NCBI RefSeq assembly: GCF_030167925.1
Contig: NZ_JASKUT010000002.1
Span: 1-64,000 of the forward strand
Direction: 5' to 3'
DNA: 64,000 nucleotides
Source of the DNA: Paenibacillus silviterrae
GTDB lineage: Bacteria; Bacillota; Bacilli; Paenibacillales; NBRC-103111
Positions 53,706 through 62,557 of this stretch are shown here, piece after piece (position 1 is the first letter of the stretch; every line of letters starts with the position of its first letter). Below the pieces are notes generated by a model that was given only the letters and a program-made list of their open reading frames with translations, made no database searches and had not been told where the DNA came from. A program made the translations under genes and the position numbers.

Positions 53706-55234
53706 AGGGCAAGCTGTTTATTGCAGAGGATCAGCCCAATTTCCGCAAGGGGCTGCTGAAGCTGGCGGGGAAGAGGTCCGCCGAGTGGGTGGTGACGGGG
53801 GAAGCGGCCAATGGCCGGGATGCCTTGCTCATGATGGAGAAATGTGTTCCGGATCTCTTGCTGACCGATATCCGAATGCCCCATATAGATGGGCTGCAGC
53901 TGGCAGAGGAAATCAGAAGCCGCGGCTGGTTGACGAAGATTGTGATTATAACCGGATTCAAGGATTTTTCGTATGCCCAGTCCGCCGTCAAGTTCGGGGT
54001 GCTGGACTTTATCACGAAGCCTTGTGTGGAAACGGATATATTAAGCGTACTCGACCGGATTTATGTGCAGCTGATTGAAGAAAGCCAGTCCCAGCACTTG
54101 GTGGAGGGCTGGAAGCGCCAGCATGAAGACAGCGAGCTGCGCTCGGCTATTATGGGCATGCCCTGCAGCGGTGAAGAGGTGGAGGCTCTCCTGAAGCGGA
54201 TGAAGCAATGCGAGCTGCATTTTCTGCGAATTCCTACCTATTTCCCCCCGGAGAAGCATTATTCCGCCCAGGATGTGCCGCTTTTGCAGTTTGCTTTCGC
54301 CAATATTGCAGGAGAGCACTTGAACAAATGGTTTCCCGGCGGCTTTCGCCTGTTTCCCCTGAACGCATCGGAGTGGGCTTTATTGGTGGACCGAAGTGCT
54401 TCCCGGCCGGATACATCCCCCTCATGGCCGCAGATCCTCACCGATTCGGTCCACCATTATCTGAGGCTGGCTCTTGAATGCAGCGGACAAGGGCTATGCG
54501 CCAGCACGGAGGAATTGCGCGAGAGCTACAGACGGTATCGCCGGGAAGGGGATAGGGACCACGGAATTGCCAATGAATCGCTGCTCAACCAGACGGCGCT
54601 TTACGAGAAGGAGAAGGAGATTGTAACCTGGCTGATGTCGGAGGATAACAGCCGGCTGAGCCGGGAGCTGCAGGAGCAAACCGTCCGGATCAGCCGTTTG
54701 CCCCCGCAAACCGCCAAGATTGAAGCGCTGCTGCTGGCTGCCGCCATTCTCCGGCTGGTGCAGGTCCAGTTTCCCGAATGGCAAATGGCTGTGCGCCCCA
54801 TAGAGTGGGATTCTGTCTACAAATGCGCGACACCGGAGGATATTGTGGCATGGCTGCAGGGATACATCCATGAATTCCTGCAATCCCACAATAACTGGCT
54901 TGCGAGTAAGAATGATAATCCGGTCAAGCAGGCCATCCGGTTTATTGAAGAATCCTACATGGGGGTATGCGGCTTGGCCGAGGTGGCGGCTCATGTCCAT
55001 CTTAACCCCAGCTACTTCAGCAATTTGTTTAAAAAGGAAACCGGGGAAAGTGTAACCGGCTATATTCAGAACCTGCGCGTACAGAAAGCGAAGCTTCTGC
55101 TGAAAAGCACAGATATGAAAATATTCGAAATTTCCGAGGCCACCGGCTTCAACGACTCCAATTATTTCACGCATATGTTCAACAAAATAGCGGGAGTCTC
55201 CCCCAAAGAATACCGCAAGCAGATGGGCCAGTGA
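53702..55234 (+). CDS. YesN-type response regulator with AraC HTH
   Basis: 510 residues, full family length. Receiver with acidic pair AEDQP, phospho-accepting Asp56 in LLTDIRMPHIDG and Lys in ITKPCVE; a central domain of about 260 residues; C-terminal double HTH (about 410-508; GLAEVAAHVHLNPSYFSNLF, IFEISEATGFNDSNYFTHMF). GTG start overlaps the kinase stop codon. The best candidate to bind the two 75-bp elements at 41627 and 46906. Confidence 0.92.
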   Translation: MKGKLFIAEDQPNFRKGLLKLAGKRSAEWVVTGEAANGRDALLMMEKCVPDLLLTDIRMPHIDGLQLAEEIRSRGWLTKIVIITGFKDFSYAQSAVKFGVLDFITKPCVETDILSVLDRIYVQLIEESQSQHLVEGWKRQHEDSELRSAIMGMPCSGEEVEALLKRMKQCELHFLRIPTYFPPEKHYSAQDVPLLQFAFANIAGEHLNKWFPGGFRLFPLNASEWALLVDRSASRPDTSPSWPQILTDSVHHYLRLALECSGQGLCASTEELRESYRRYRREGDRDHGIANESLLNQTALYEKEKEIVTWLMSEDNSRLSRELQEQTVRISRLPPQTAKIEALLLAAAILRLVQVQFPEWQMAVRPIEWDSVYKCATPEDIVAWLQGYIHEFLQSHNNWLASKNDNPVKQAIRFIEESYMGVCGLAEVAAHVHLNPSYFSNLFKKETGESVTGYIQNLRVQKAKLLLKSTDMKIFEISEATGFNDSNYFTHMFNKIAGVSPKEYRKQMGQ

Positions 55235-55350
55235 CACCGTGCCCAAACCGGACAGGCATCGCCGTGTACCTATCCATCCTCCCCGCCAAGCTGCTTCATC
55301 TTGATTATGCCCTGAGCGCCAGTCTTATGGCCGAACGGGCAATTTACTCT

Positions 55351-55379
55351 AAAAGCTGCCAGAGCATCCGGCAGCTTTT
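55351..55379 (+). terminator. terminator after the response regulator
   Basis: A perfect 10-bp stem AAAAGCTGCC/GGCAGCTTTT with a 9-nt loop, then CATTTTG. Confidence 0.8.
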
Positions 55380-55385
55380 CATTTT

Positions 55386-55713
55386 GATAAAAACAAAGCG
55401 CCAATTGCTTTCGACAACGACTTCGAGCCGGTAACCTTTAACTATCGGGCGCAATTGCATGTCGGCCAAGTCGTTGACGAGATAGCCCGGTTACTGCCTG
55501 AACGGCCGTTATATGAGAATCAACGAATTCGTCCGGCCGATTGAAAGGAAAGCCTTCTATAAAATCGCACAGCAGCTCATCCGCCGCGAGGATGAAAACG
55601 GGATCTATCTACCTCCCCATATCCGCAACAATGTGAAGTTTCAAGCTTACACAAAGAAAGGGCTCAAGAGAACGCCTAATTTTGTAGTAAGGTTATGTTA
55701 TGTACATGCTTAG
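55386..55713 (+). pseudogene. Cargo gene remnant next to second left end, frameshifted
   Basis: One frame reads APIAFDNDFEPVTFNYRAQL and GQVVDEIARLLPERP; another continues FVRPIERKAFYKIAQQLIRR, YLPPHIRNNVKFQAYTKKGL, KRTPNFV. The last segment faintly resembles the C-terminal OB-fold of ATP-dependent DNA ligases (VKFQ..TK.GLLRTPSFV), but this is only a guess. 55521-55618 is repeated in worse shape at 40721-40815, in the same position relative to a transposon end. Confidence 0.4.
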
Positions 55714-55744
55714 GGAAACGAGATGTTTGGTTCTATTTAGGTGA

Positions 55745-55785
55745 TATCGATACTTTTAACTTCAAAACATTATTGTCTCTCTACA
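55745..55785 (-). mobile_element. Second Tn7-like left end (terminal site only)
   Basis: On the minus strand the terminus TGTAGAGAGACAATAATG starts at 55785 and runs through GTTTTGAAGT; in its first 28 nt it differs from the end at 41052 at only one position. Further internal sites were not recognised, so it is shorter or more decayed. Confidence 0.55.
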
Positions 55786-56134
55786 CAACAAATGCGGTGG
55801 CCTCGTTTTGTATGGGGCCAAATGAGCGCGAGCCAGCCGAGCGGAAGCACCAATAAGGAGGAAAATCCGTTTTTTAGCGAAGGCGCCTAGATTGAGGATT
55901 TTCTTAAACATGGGAGGGGAAAAAAGTGAGTTTTCCCATGCATTATCGGTATATACCCGTGTTTATTTTGCGAAGGCGGTTCTTGTATGCTTAACATTGT
56001 AAGCACTTTCAATCGATGGAGGGGAGGTTGGTTGGCAGGCGTACGTTCGGGAGGGATTTACGGCAGAATCCACTTTCTTAGAATAGGCTGATCATGAGAC
56101 GGATGCATGAGGTTAAGACGAAGGAGGATCTTGC
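55786..56134. other. Upstream region of the GH-A gene with inverted repeats
   Basis: Contains inverted repeats GAAAATCC (55861-55868)/GGATTTTC (55896-55903) and CATGGGA (55909-55915)/TCCCATG (55934-55940), and a cre-like box. No coding sequence was seen. AAGGAGG precedes the next ATG. Confidence 0.45.
55999..56012 (+). promoter_or_regulatory. cre-like box before the giant GH-A gene
   Basis: TGTAAGCACTTTCA fits the CcpA consensus with one mismatch (A for G at position 8). Confidence 0.45.
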
Positions 56135-59100
56135 ATGCTACGACAGAAATGGAGACGCTGTATAGCGTTTCTGACGGTGTGGGTTATGCTGGCGGGAACC
56201 GTTCTTACGAACGTTGCAACGGCGGCGGTTCCTACAGCAGGAGGCGAAGTTGTTTTATTCGAGGATACGTTTGATGAGCCCGTGGAAACCTTGAAGCACT
56301 GGAAGGCGGTTCCAGACCAATGGGAGGTGAAAAATCAGGAGAACATCAGCTATTTACACGGCTTTCACACCAATACGAGAACCTTCCTGCAGAACGTCGA
56401 TTCCAGCGGGTGGAACGATTACAGGGTGGAGTTCCGTGCGAAATTTTCCTCCAAGGCAGCGGGTCGTGCGGAGTTTTTCGTAAGAGCGGATCAAAGCGGC
56501 AACTACTACTCACTGGAGGCCCAACTGGAGCAGGCGAACGCCGGGACGGTCACTTTCAAGGCACATCGCTGGGCGAACACGGTGTACCAAGGCAATCTGA
56601 CGGCAAACGTCAAGCATGCCTATGATCCGAGCGAATGGCACGACTATACGGTGATTGTCACAGGCAATACCTTCAAGCTGCACCTTGACGGCCAGGAAAT
56701 CATTGCAGCGACGGATCCGAACGGTCATTATGCGGCAGGTCATATCGGGTTCCGCTCCAACAATATCGGTCTGCAGGTGGACCGCGTCAAGGTACTAGGC
56801 GCAGGCACCCAGCAGGAGCCGGTAAAGGAGCTGACATTGACGCATACCCCGTTGGCGCAGGTAAACGTTGCGACGGGAGCCGAAATTACGGCGACCATCA
56901 CGGCCCCGACGCCGGTAACGGCAGCGGTCTATTATCGCTATGGATACGCGGAGAACGGGGGACCATGGAATAACACCCCTATGATTAAGGGGGCGGATGA
57001 CCGGTATCAGGCTCAAATTCCCCCGCCGTCGTCTTCTGAGATCACCACACTGAATTATTACATTGAGGCTTCGGACCAGAGCGGCCATTACAAATCCACC
57101 GGCTTCCGCGATGATTTTTCGAATGTGCAGCGATCCGCGGATCGTTGGTCTCAGCTTCCGGAACAATGGGATATCGTTCAGGACGGAGGACGGCAGACGA
57201 TGAAGGCCAAAAACAGCAATACCCGAAATTATTTGACGGGACTGGACACCTCTAACTGGAGCGATTATGACGTAGAATTCCAAGCGAAGCTGAATAAGAA
57301 AGCGGATAACACCCGTGCTGAATTTTTCATTCGTGCGTCGGAAACGGGCAATTATTATGCTATTGAGACGCAAGTGGCGTCCGGCTCGGATACCGTTATC
57401 TTAAAGGTGCATTATTGGGAGAACGGTGTTTATAAGCAAAACTTGGCTCCCAATGTGACGACCCAATTGAATATGCTGCAGTGGAATCACTACCGCATCC
57501 AAGTACGGGACAATAAGCTGACATTATTCGCCAATGGCGACGAACTGATTTCCGCAACGGATACGGCCAATCGGTTCCCAACTGGCGGGATCGGGTTCCG
57601 ATCCAACAACGTTGATTTGCAGGTGGCCGATGTTTCACTGACGGGCCCCGTCAAGGTGACGGGAGGCTCGCAGCTTACGATTGCCCATACACCGAAAAGC
57701 TCGGTAGCCTACAATACGGACGTGCCGGTAGTGTTTGAAACGACGGATACGGGCTCGCCGCAAACGGCAACGCTGCATTACCATTACGGGGATACTGCGG
57801 TGAAGAGCATCGAGCAGCGAAAGGAAACCGGCGGCACCTACACGATGACGATCCCCGGTTTGAATCGGGGCGGAGTCATCCATTATTATCTGGAGATCAA
57901 GGACGGTACGGGCCGTTCCGCTCGTTACCCCCAGACCGGGGAGCTTACCGTAAGCTCAGGCTCATTCGTGCCGTACACGGCAGGGTTTGACGACGTGCCG
58001 ACCGGCAAAGCCCCGGCAGGCTGGACCGTCCGCGGCGATGTGAAGGTCGCGGAGCTGCCCGAGGGAGGCAAGGCATTAAGGCTGAACGGTCAGGTAGGGC
58101 AGGCGAATACGAGCGCCATCTTGTCCGATCCGAATTATGCCAATATGGATAATTTCTCGTTGAAGTTCCGGGCGAAGTATGTGCGTACGAGCGACCAATA
58201 CTACAACGTATGGAGGCTTCGCTACCGCACGCAGAATGACAACAACAATTATTCGATGGAATGGGGTACGCATAACTGGCGTTATTTCATCATGAGAAAA
58301 ACCGATCTTGGCGGCAATTATTATCTCGGCACCCACAATGAAGCCTTGGAAAACCAGTGGGTTGACTATGAGGTCCGCGTGTCGGGAATAACGCACGAGT
58401 TGTATATCAACGGCAAGCGCGTGATTGCAACGGATGATTTCGATATGCTGCGCATGGAGAAGGGATATATCCAGTTCGGCACGGTAAGCGGGATTAACCT
58501 GTTGATCGATTCGCTGGAGATAACGCCATTGGAGGCGTCCCATATTTACCATGTTGAGCCGGCGGACAATTATACGGGTATTTACGGACCCGGGCAGCAG
58601 CCAGGTTTGAAGATTCATCTTGCCGGAGGTTCGCTGCCGCACACGTACCGGGTGCAGTATACGGTCCGGCGGGCGGACGGCAATCGGGAGACGGTGGCTA
58701 CCGGTGCGAAGGATTACACGGTAGCTGCGTATAGTGAGTTGAATGAGAAGCTTCACTTCGAGCCTGCGGTAACCGGGATCGGTACATACGATGTTACCGT
58801 AGACCTGTCGATCGACGGAGTCAGGCAGGAGGGCGCGGCGAAAAAGATGCGGATGGCCGTCGTGCGTGAGCTTTCGGTGAACACGGAGCAGGACATGCTG
58901 CTGGAATCCAAATTTGGCGTCAATACTCATTACAGTACAAACTGGCGGGACGATCTGATGGAAGCGGTCCGTAAGCTGGGAGCAAGGCATCACCGCAGCC
59001 ATATGAATTTGGCGGATGTCTTTACAGGGGAGTATGACAGTCAGGGCCGACCTGTATTTCATTTTGAGAAGGAGGACGACTATCTTGAGAAGGTGGCAAG

Positions 59101-62100
59101 CTTCGGGTTGAATCAGATCCCGGTGCTCGGCTTCCTTGAGGATACCAAGAAGGCAGCCTCTTACGACGGCTTGAAGCTGATCGAGGATTTTACAAGAGAG
59201 AGCGCCAGTCGATATAAAGACCGAATTCGGCAGTTCGAAACGCCGAATGAGCCGGAGAACTATGTCAAGCCCTACATTCCGTACGAAATCGTACAGCAGT
59301 GGAAGCGCTCTTATATAGGAGCGAAGGACGGCAATCCGGATGTGACCTTTATCGCAGGCGATCATACGTCCAGCGTCGGTTCGGTCTTGCCGCCAGAGCT
59401 TGCGCTGGGAGCTTACCATTATGCCGATGCGTTCTCTTGGCATCCGTATGTCTACAATGCCATGCCGGACGGGGCGATTGAAAAATATATCGATAATGTC
59501 AGCAGTATGCTTGACGCCTACGGCGGCTGGAAGGATTTTTATTTGACTGAGGGAGGCTGGCCGACGGCCAAAGGAGGACACCCGAGCGTTAGCGAAGAGG
59601 TTCAAAGGGATTATATCGTGCGCGCCTTCCTGATCTATATGACGCAGCCGCAAGTGCGTGCCTGGGAATATTATAACTTTAAGAATGACGGCACGGATGA
59701 GAATTACTATGAAATCTTCTGGGGCATGACGGATGTGGACGGTCGTCCGAAGCTGTCTTATACGGCGGCCAACAACCTCATGACAACGCTCGACCGGGCG
59801 GAATATGCAGGACGGCTGAGCACACAGGATAGTAAGGTAAGAGCTTATGTATTCTTGAAGGAGAGCAAGCCGATTATAGCCGCATGGCGTTCCGTCGATC
59901 ACAACGATAAGCCGGAGCAAAACTCTCCGACATCCCTCTTGACCGTGCCTGTAGGGACACAGGAGGTAACGGTGCGCGATATTAACGGCAATGACCAAAG
60001 GATCGCTTCGGCGAATGGTACGGTGCAGGTAACGGTATCCGGGTCGCCGATCTACATTCTTGGCGCATCAGCCGAGCTGCTGTATTCGGCAAATGCCGAG
60101 CTGCTTCGGGATTATAAGCAGGAGGCTGCGCAGCGGATCGGCAGCACGCCGACCGGAGGCACGCCGGCTCCGGGCGGAGCGCTTCAGACGCTCGAGTCCA
60201 TTCAGAGAGGCTTCGAAACAGCACTGCAGGCTGCTTCGCCTGCGGCCAAATCAGCCGGACTGGAGCAGGAAATCGTGCAGGTATACGCGCTGATGAAAAC
60301 GCTGGCGAGTGAGATTCAAAGCGGCAAGCTGGACCGGGTGAAGACCTTCGCCGCGCTGGAGACGCTGTACAACTACGCTGAAATCGCCTCCAAGGCGCTG
60401 ATTCAGGCCAAAGCGGCGGAAGGGACGCCTCCGTCGATACCGGAATACACGCAGGGTCTTCTGAAGACGGAGGCAGCTTATAAAGCCAAGCTGGGTGAAG
60501 ACCAATTGCTGCCGGTTTCCACCTCCGCGCTGCTGCGTGCCAAAAGATATGCGGACTTGGCGGCCAAAGGGAACCGTCAGGGCCGGTACGCCGAGAGCTA
60601 CGCCTACGGGCTGCTGGCGAAGGAATTTGCAAAAACGCTTGAGCAGATCGTGGCCGCAGACGAACCGATATTTGTCGGGCTGTGGCTTAACGTAACGCCG
60701 ATCCGGCTGAATGGGGAACCGGGCTACGCAAGCACCGTAACCGGTACGGTGGCGAACGACACGGCTGAGCCGCGGGCAGTGACCGTGCGTCTGGAGCGTC
60801 CCGATGGCTGGGGCGAGCCGGATTCCGTGACCGTGACTCTCGGACCGAATGAAGCGTATCCCTTCAGCTTCCCGTTGCATGTTCCGCTGACTGCAGGGAA
60901 GGGCTTGTATACGCCGAAGGTCATCATAGAATCAGGTGGGAAGCTGATCGATGAAGCGCGAATCGACATGCGGGTGAACGATTCGATCGAAGCGAGGATT
61001 CTTCCGGTAACGAGCTCAGTCGAAAAGCTTGAGCAGGTGGAGGTGGAACTGAAGGGAGTATCCGATCATCCGAAGACGGGCAAGGTGGTTCTGCGCGGAC
61101 CGGATGGACAGGAGTTGTCTCCCATGGGCGGCACCACGTTCGCGAACCTGACGAAAGGGCAGACCATGACGATGACCTTCGCCTGGAACTACCGAACACC
61201 GCACGATTACAACGAGTACGTCAACGAACTGACGGTAACCGATACGGTAAACAACGTCACGATATTTAGGGATGAGGCGCCGCTGGATTTCCTTCTTGTG
61301 CGTAAGCGTACAGGCTCGCTAGTCGTCGATGGTAAGCTGGACGAGTGGAAGCGGGCGTTTCCTTTCCATTTGAGAGGCGGAAAGCGGACGCAGACAGGCA
61401 TCTACGATCCGGAGAATGTAAGCGCTACGGCGTATCTCCTATGGGATCAGGAGCAGCTGTACCTCGGAGTCGAGGTGACGGACAACATCCATAAAAATTC
61501 GGAGAATCCTCCGAACCTGTGGAAGAACGATTCCGTTCAGACGGCGATTGACCCGTTGCACGACAGCTCGGCAAGCTACAATCAGGACGATATGGAGTGG
61601 GGCTTCGCTGTTCATAATGACGGCGCTCACGTATCTAATATTTTCTTCTCCCGTCCGCCGAATCAGAACGGCAATGTCAGCGACCTGATTCCGTACCGGA
61701 TCGTAAGGGATGAGCAGAACCGGAAAACCTACTATGAAATTCAGATGCCGAAATCGATGATTCATGATTTGCACCTTGCGGAGGGGAGTGCCTTCCGGTA
61801 TAACGTCGCCGTGAATGATGCGGATATGCAGGCGGGCCGGGACAACTTCATTCAATGGACGACAGGTTTGGCGGATGCCAAAAACCCGGGCAATTTTGAT
61901 TTGTTTACCTTGACGGACGGCATTACGCAGCAAGAGCCGGACAACGATGCCTCTGTCAAGCTGAAGGTGAATAGGGAAATGACGGAGCTCGGTGAAGAGA
62001 CTATTGTGACGGTTGCCGTGGACCATGCCAAGGACCTGTATGCTATCGATCTGTCGTTACAATATGACCGGACCCGCTATGCTCTTCAATCCGTAGAGCT

Positions 62101-62557
62101 GGCCGAACCGTTTAAGCCGGTCGGCGGCGGGGAACGCGCGTATGTGCTGCATACGGAGACGGACGGCCGCGTTCGCGCGGTAGCCTCGCGCGTGGCGGAG
62201 GAGCATGGCGTCAGCGGGGAGGCTGACGTGCTGCGCTTTCGCTTCCGGGCAGCAGGTACACCGGGCGCGACCCGCTGGCAGCTGAATCCGCACACGGCCA
62301 TTTCCGATTCGGACGGAGGCGTAGCGACGATCGTCCTGGGGGACGATCAACCTGCAGTCGTGGTTGACTCCAAGCTGATCACCGGCTCCGAGCCCACGGC
62401 AGAGGCGCTGAGGCTGCTGGGAGGTGCGCTAGGGAAGAGATCGGGGGAAGATGGCTTTCAAGTGCAGTATGATTTGAATGCGGACGGCCGAATAGGTATT
62501 GTCGACCTTGCCTATGTCGCGCTTCGGCTATTGAGCAGGGAGGGAACGAATCCATGA
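56135..62557 (+). CDS. Giant secreted GH-A-clan glycosidase with CBM9-, cohesin- and dockerin-like modules
   Basis: 2140 residues; AAGGAGG upstream, signal peptide about 1-32. Order: two similar LamG-like modules (about 45-225 and 325-505; the IGFRSNN strand recurs), each followed by an Ig-like module, a third LamG-like module (about 608-805), an Ig-like module, and a (beta/alpha)8 catalytic domain (about 915-1260). Candidate acid/base is Glu1039 in TPNEPEN and nucleophile Glu1139 in LTEGGW, as in GH39/GH5-type enzymes. Then helical linkers, a CBM9-like module (about 1727-1935), a cohesin-like module (about 1940-2085) and one dockerin-like calcium loop DLNADGRIGIVDLAYVALRL (about 2110-2130). 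Substrate unknown. It overlaps the next gene by 4 bp. Confidence 0.8.
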   Translation: MLRQKWRRCIAFLTVWVMLAGTVLTNVATAAVPTAGGEVVLFEDTFDEPVETLKHWKAVPDQWEVKNQENISYLHGFHTNTRTFLQNVDSSGWNDYRVEFRAKFSSKAAGRAEFFVRADQSGNYYSLEAQLEQANAGTVTFKAHRWANTVYQGNLTANVKHAYDPSEWHDYTVIVTGNTFKLHLDGQEIIAATDPNGHYAAGHIGFRSNNIGLQVDRVKVLGAGTQQEPVKELTLTHTPLAQVNVATGAEITATITAPTPVTAAVYYRYGYAENGGPWNNTPMIKGADDRYQAQIPPPSSSEITTLNYYIEASDQSGHYKSTGFRDDFSNVQRSADRWSQLPEQWDIVQDGGRQTMKAKNSNTRNYLTGLDTSNWSDYDVEFQAKLNKKADNTRAEFFIRASETGNYYAIETQVASGSDTVILKVHYWENGVYKQNLAPNVTTQLNMLQWNHYRIQVRDNKLTLFANGDELISATDTANRFPTGGIGFRSNNVDLQVADVSLTGPVKVTGGSQLTIAHTPKSSVAYNTDVPVVFETTDTGSPQTATLHYHYGDTAVKSIEQRKETGGTYTMTIPGLNRGGVIHYYLEIKDGTGRSARYPQTGELTVSSGSFVPYTAGFDDVPTGKAPAGWTVRGDVKVAELPEGGKALRLNGQVGQANTSAILSDPNYANMDNFSLKFRAKYVRTSDQYYNVWRLRYRTQNDNNNYSMEWGTHNWRYFIMRKTDLGGNYYLGTHNEALENQWVDYEVRVSGITHELYINGKRVIATDDFDMLRMEKGYIQFGTVSGINLLIDSLEITPLEASHIYHVEPADNYTGIYGPGQQPGLKIHLAGGSLPHTYRVQYTVRRADGNRETVATGAKDYTVAAYSELNEKLHFEPAVTGIGTYDVTVDLSIDGVRQEGAAKKMRMAVVRELSVNTEQDMLLESKFGVNTHYSTNWRDDLMEAVRKLGARHHRSHMNLADVFTGEYDSQGRPVFHFEKEDDYLEKVASFGLNQIPVLGFLEDTKKAASYDGLKLIEDFTRESASRYKDRIRQFETPNEPENYVKPYIPYEIVQQWKRSYIGAKDGNPDVTFIAGDHTSSVGSVLPPELALGAYHYADAFSWHPYVYNAMPDGAIEKYIDNVSSMLDAYGGWKDFYLTEGGWPTAKGGHPSVSEEVQRDYIVRAFLIYMTQPQVRAWEYYNFKNDGTDENYYEIFWGMTDVDGRPKLSYTAANNLMTTLDRAEYAGRLSTQDSKVRAYVFLKESKPIIAAWRSVDHNDKPEQNSPTSLLTVPVGTQEVTVRDINGNDQRIASANGTVQVTVSGSPIYILGASAELLYSANAELLRDYKQEAAQRIGSTPTGGTPAPGGALQTLESIQRGFETALQAASPAAKSAGLEQEIVQVYALMKTLASEIQSGKLDRVKTFAALETLYNYAEIASKALIQAKAAEGTPPSIPEYTQGLLKTEAAYKAKLGEDQLLPVSTSALLRAKRYADLAAKGNRQGRYAESYAYGLLAKEFAKTLEQIVAADEPIFVGLWLNVTPIRLNGEPGYASTVTGTVANDTAEPRAVTVRLERPDGWGEPDSVTVTLGPNEAYPFSFPLHVPLTAGKGLYTPKVIIESGGKLIDEARIDMRVNDSIEARILPVTSSVEKLEQVEVELKGVSDHPKTGKVVLRGPDGQELSPMGGTTFANLTKGQTMTMTFAWNYRTPHDYNEYVNELTVTDTVNNVTIFRDEAPLDFLLVRKRTGSLVVDGKLDEWKRAFPFHLRGGKRTQTGIYDPENVSATAYLLWDQEQLYLGVEVTDNIHKNSENPPNLWKNDSVQTAIDPLHDSSASYNQDDMEWGFAVHNDGAHVSNIFFSRPPNQNGNVSDLIPYRIVRDEQNRKTYYEIQMPKSMIHDLHLAEGSAFRYNVAVNDADMQAGRDNFIQWTTGLADAKNPGNFDLFTLTDGITQQEPDNDASVKLKVNREMTELGEETIVTVAVDHAKDLYAIDLSLQYDRTRYALQSVELAEPFKPVGGGERAYVLHTETDGRVRAVASRVAEEHGVSGEADVLRFRFRAAGTPGATRWQLNPHTAISDSDGGVATIVLGDDQPAVVVDSKLITGSEPTAEALRLLGGALGKRSGEDGFQVQYDLNADGRIGIVDLAYVALRLLSREGTNP

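Noticed and set aside
58076..59998. 640-codon open frame on the minus strand inside the giant GH-A gene
   Set aside because: Antisense shadow: the plus strand encodes a domain with conserved NEP and TEGGW motifs, while the minus frame has no recognisable family, signal or ribosome site.
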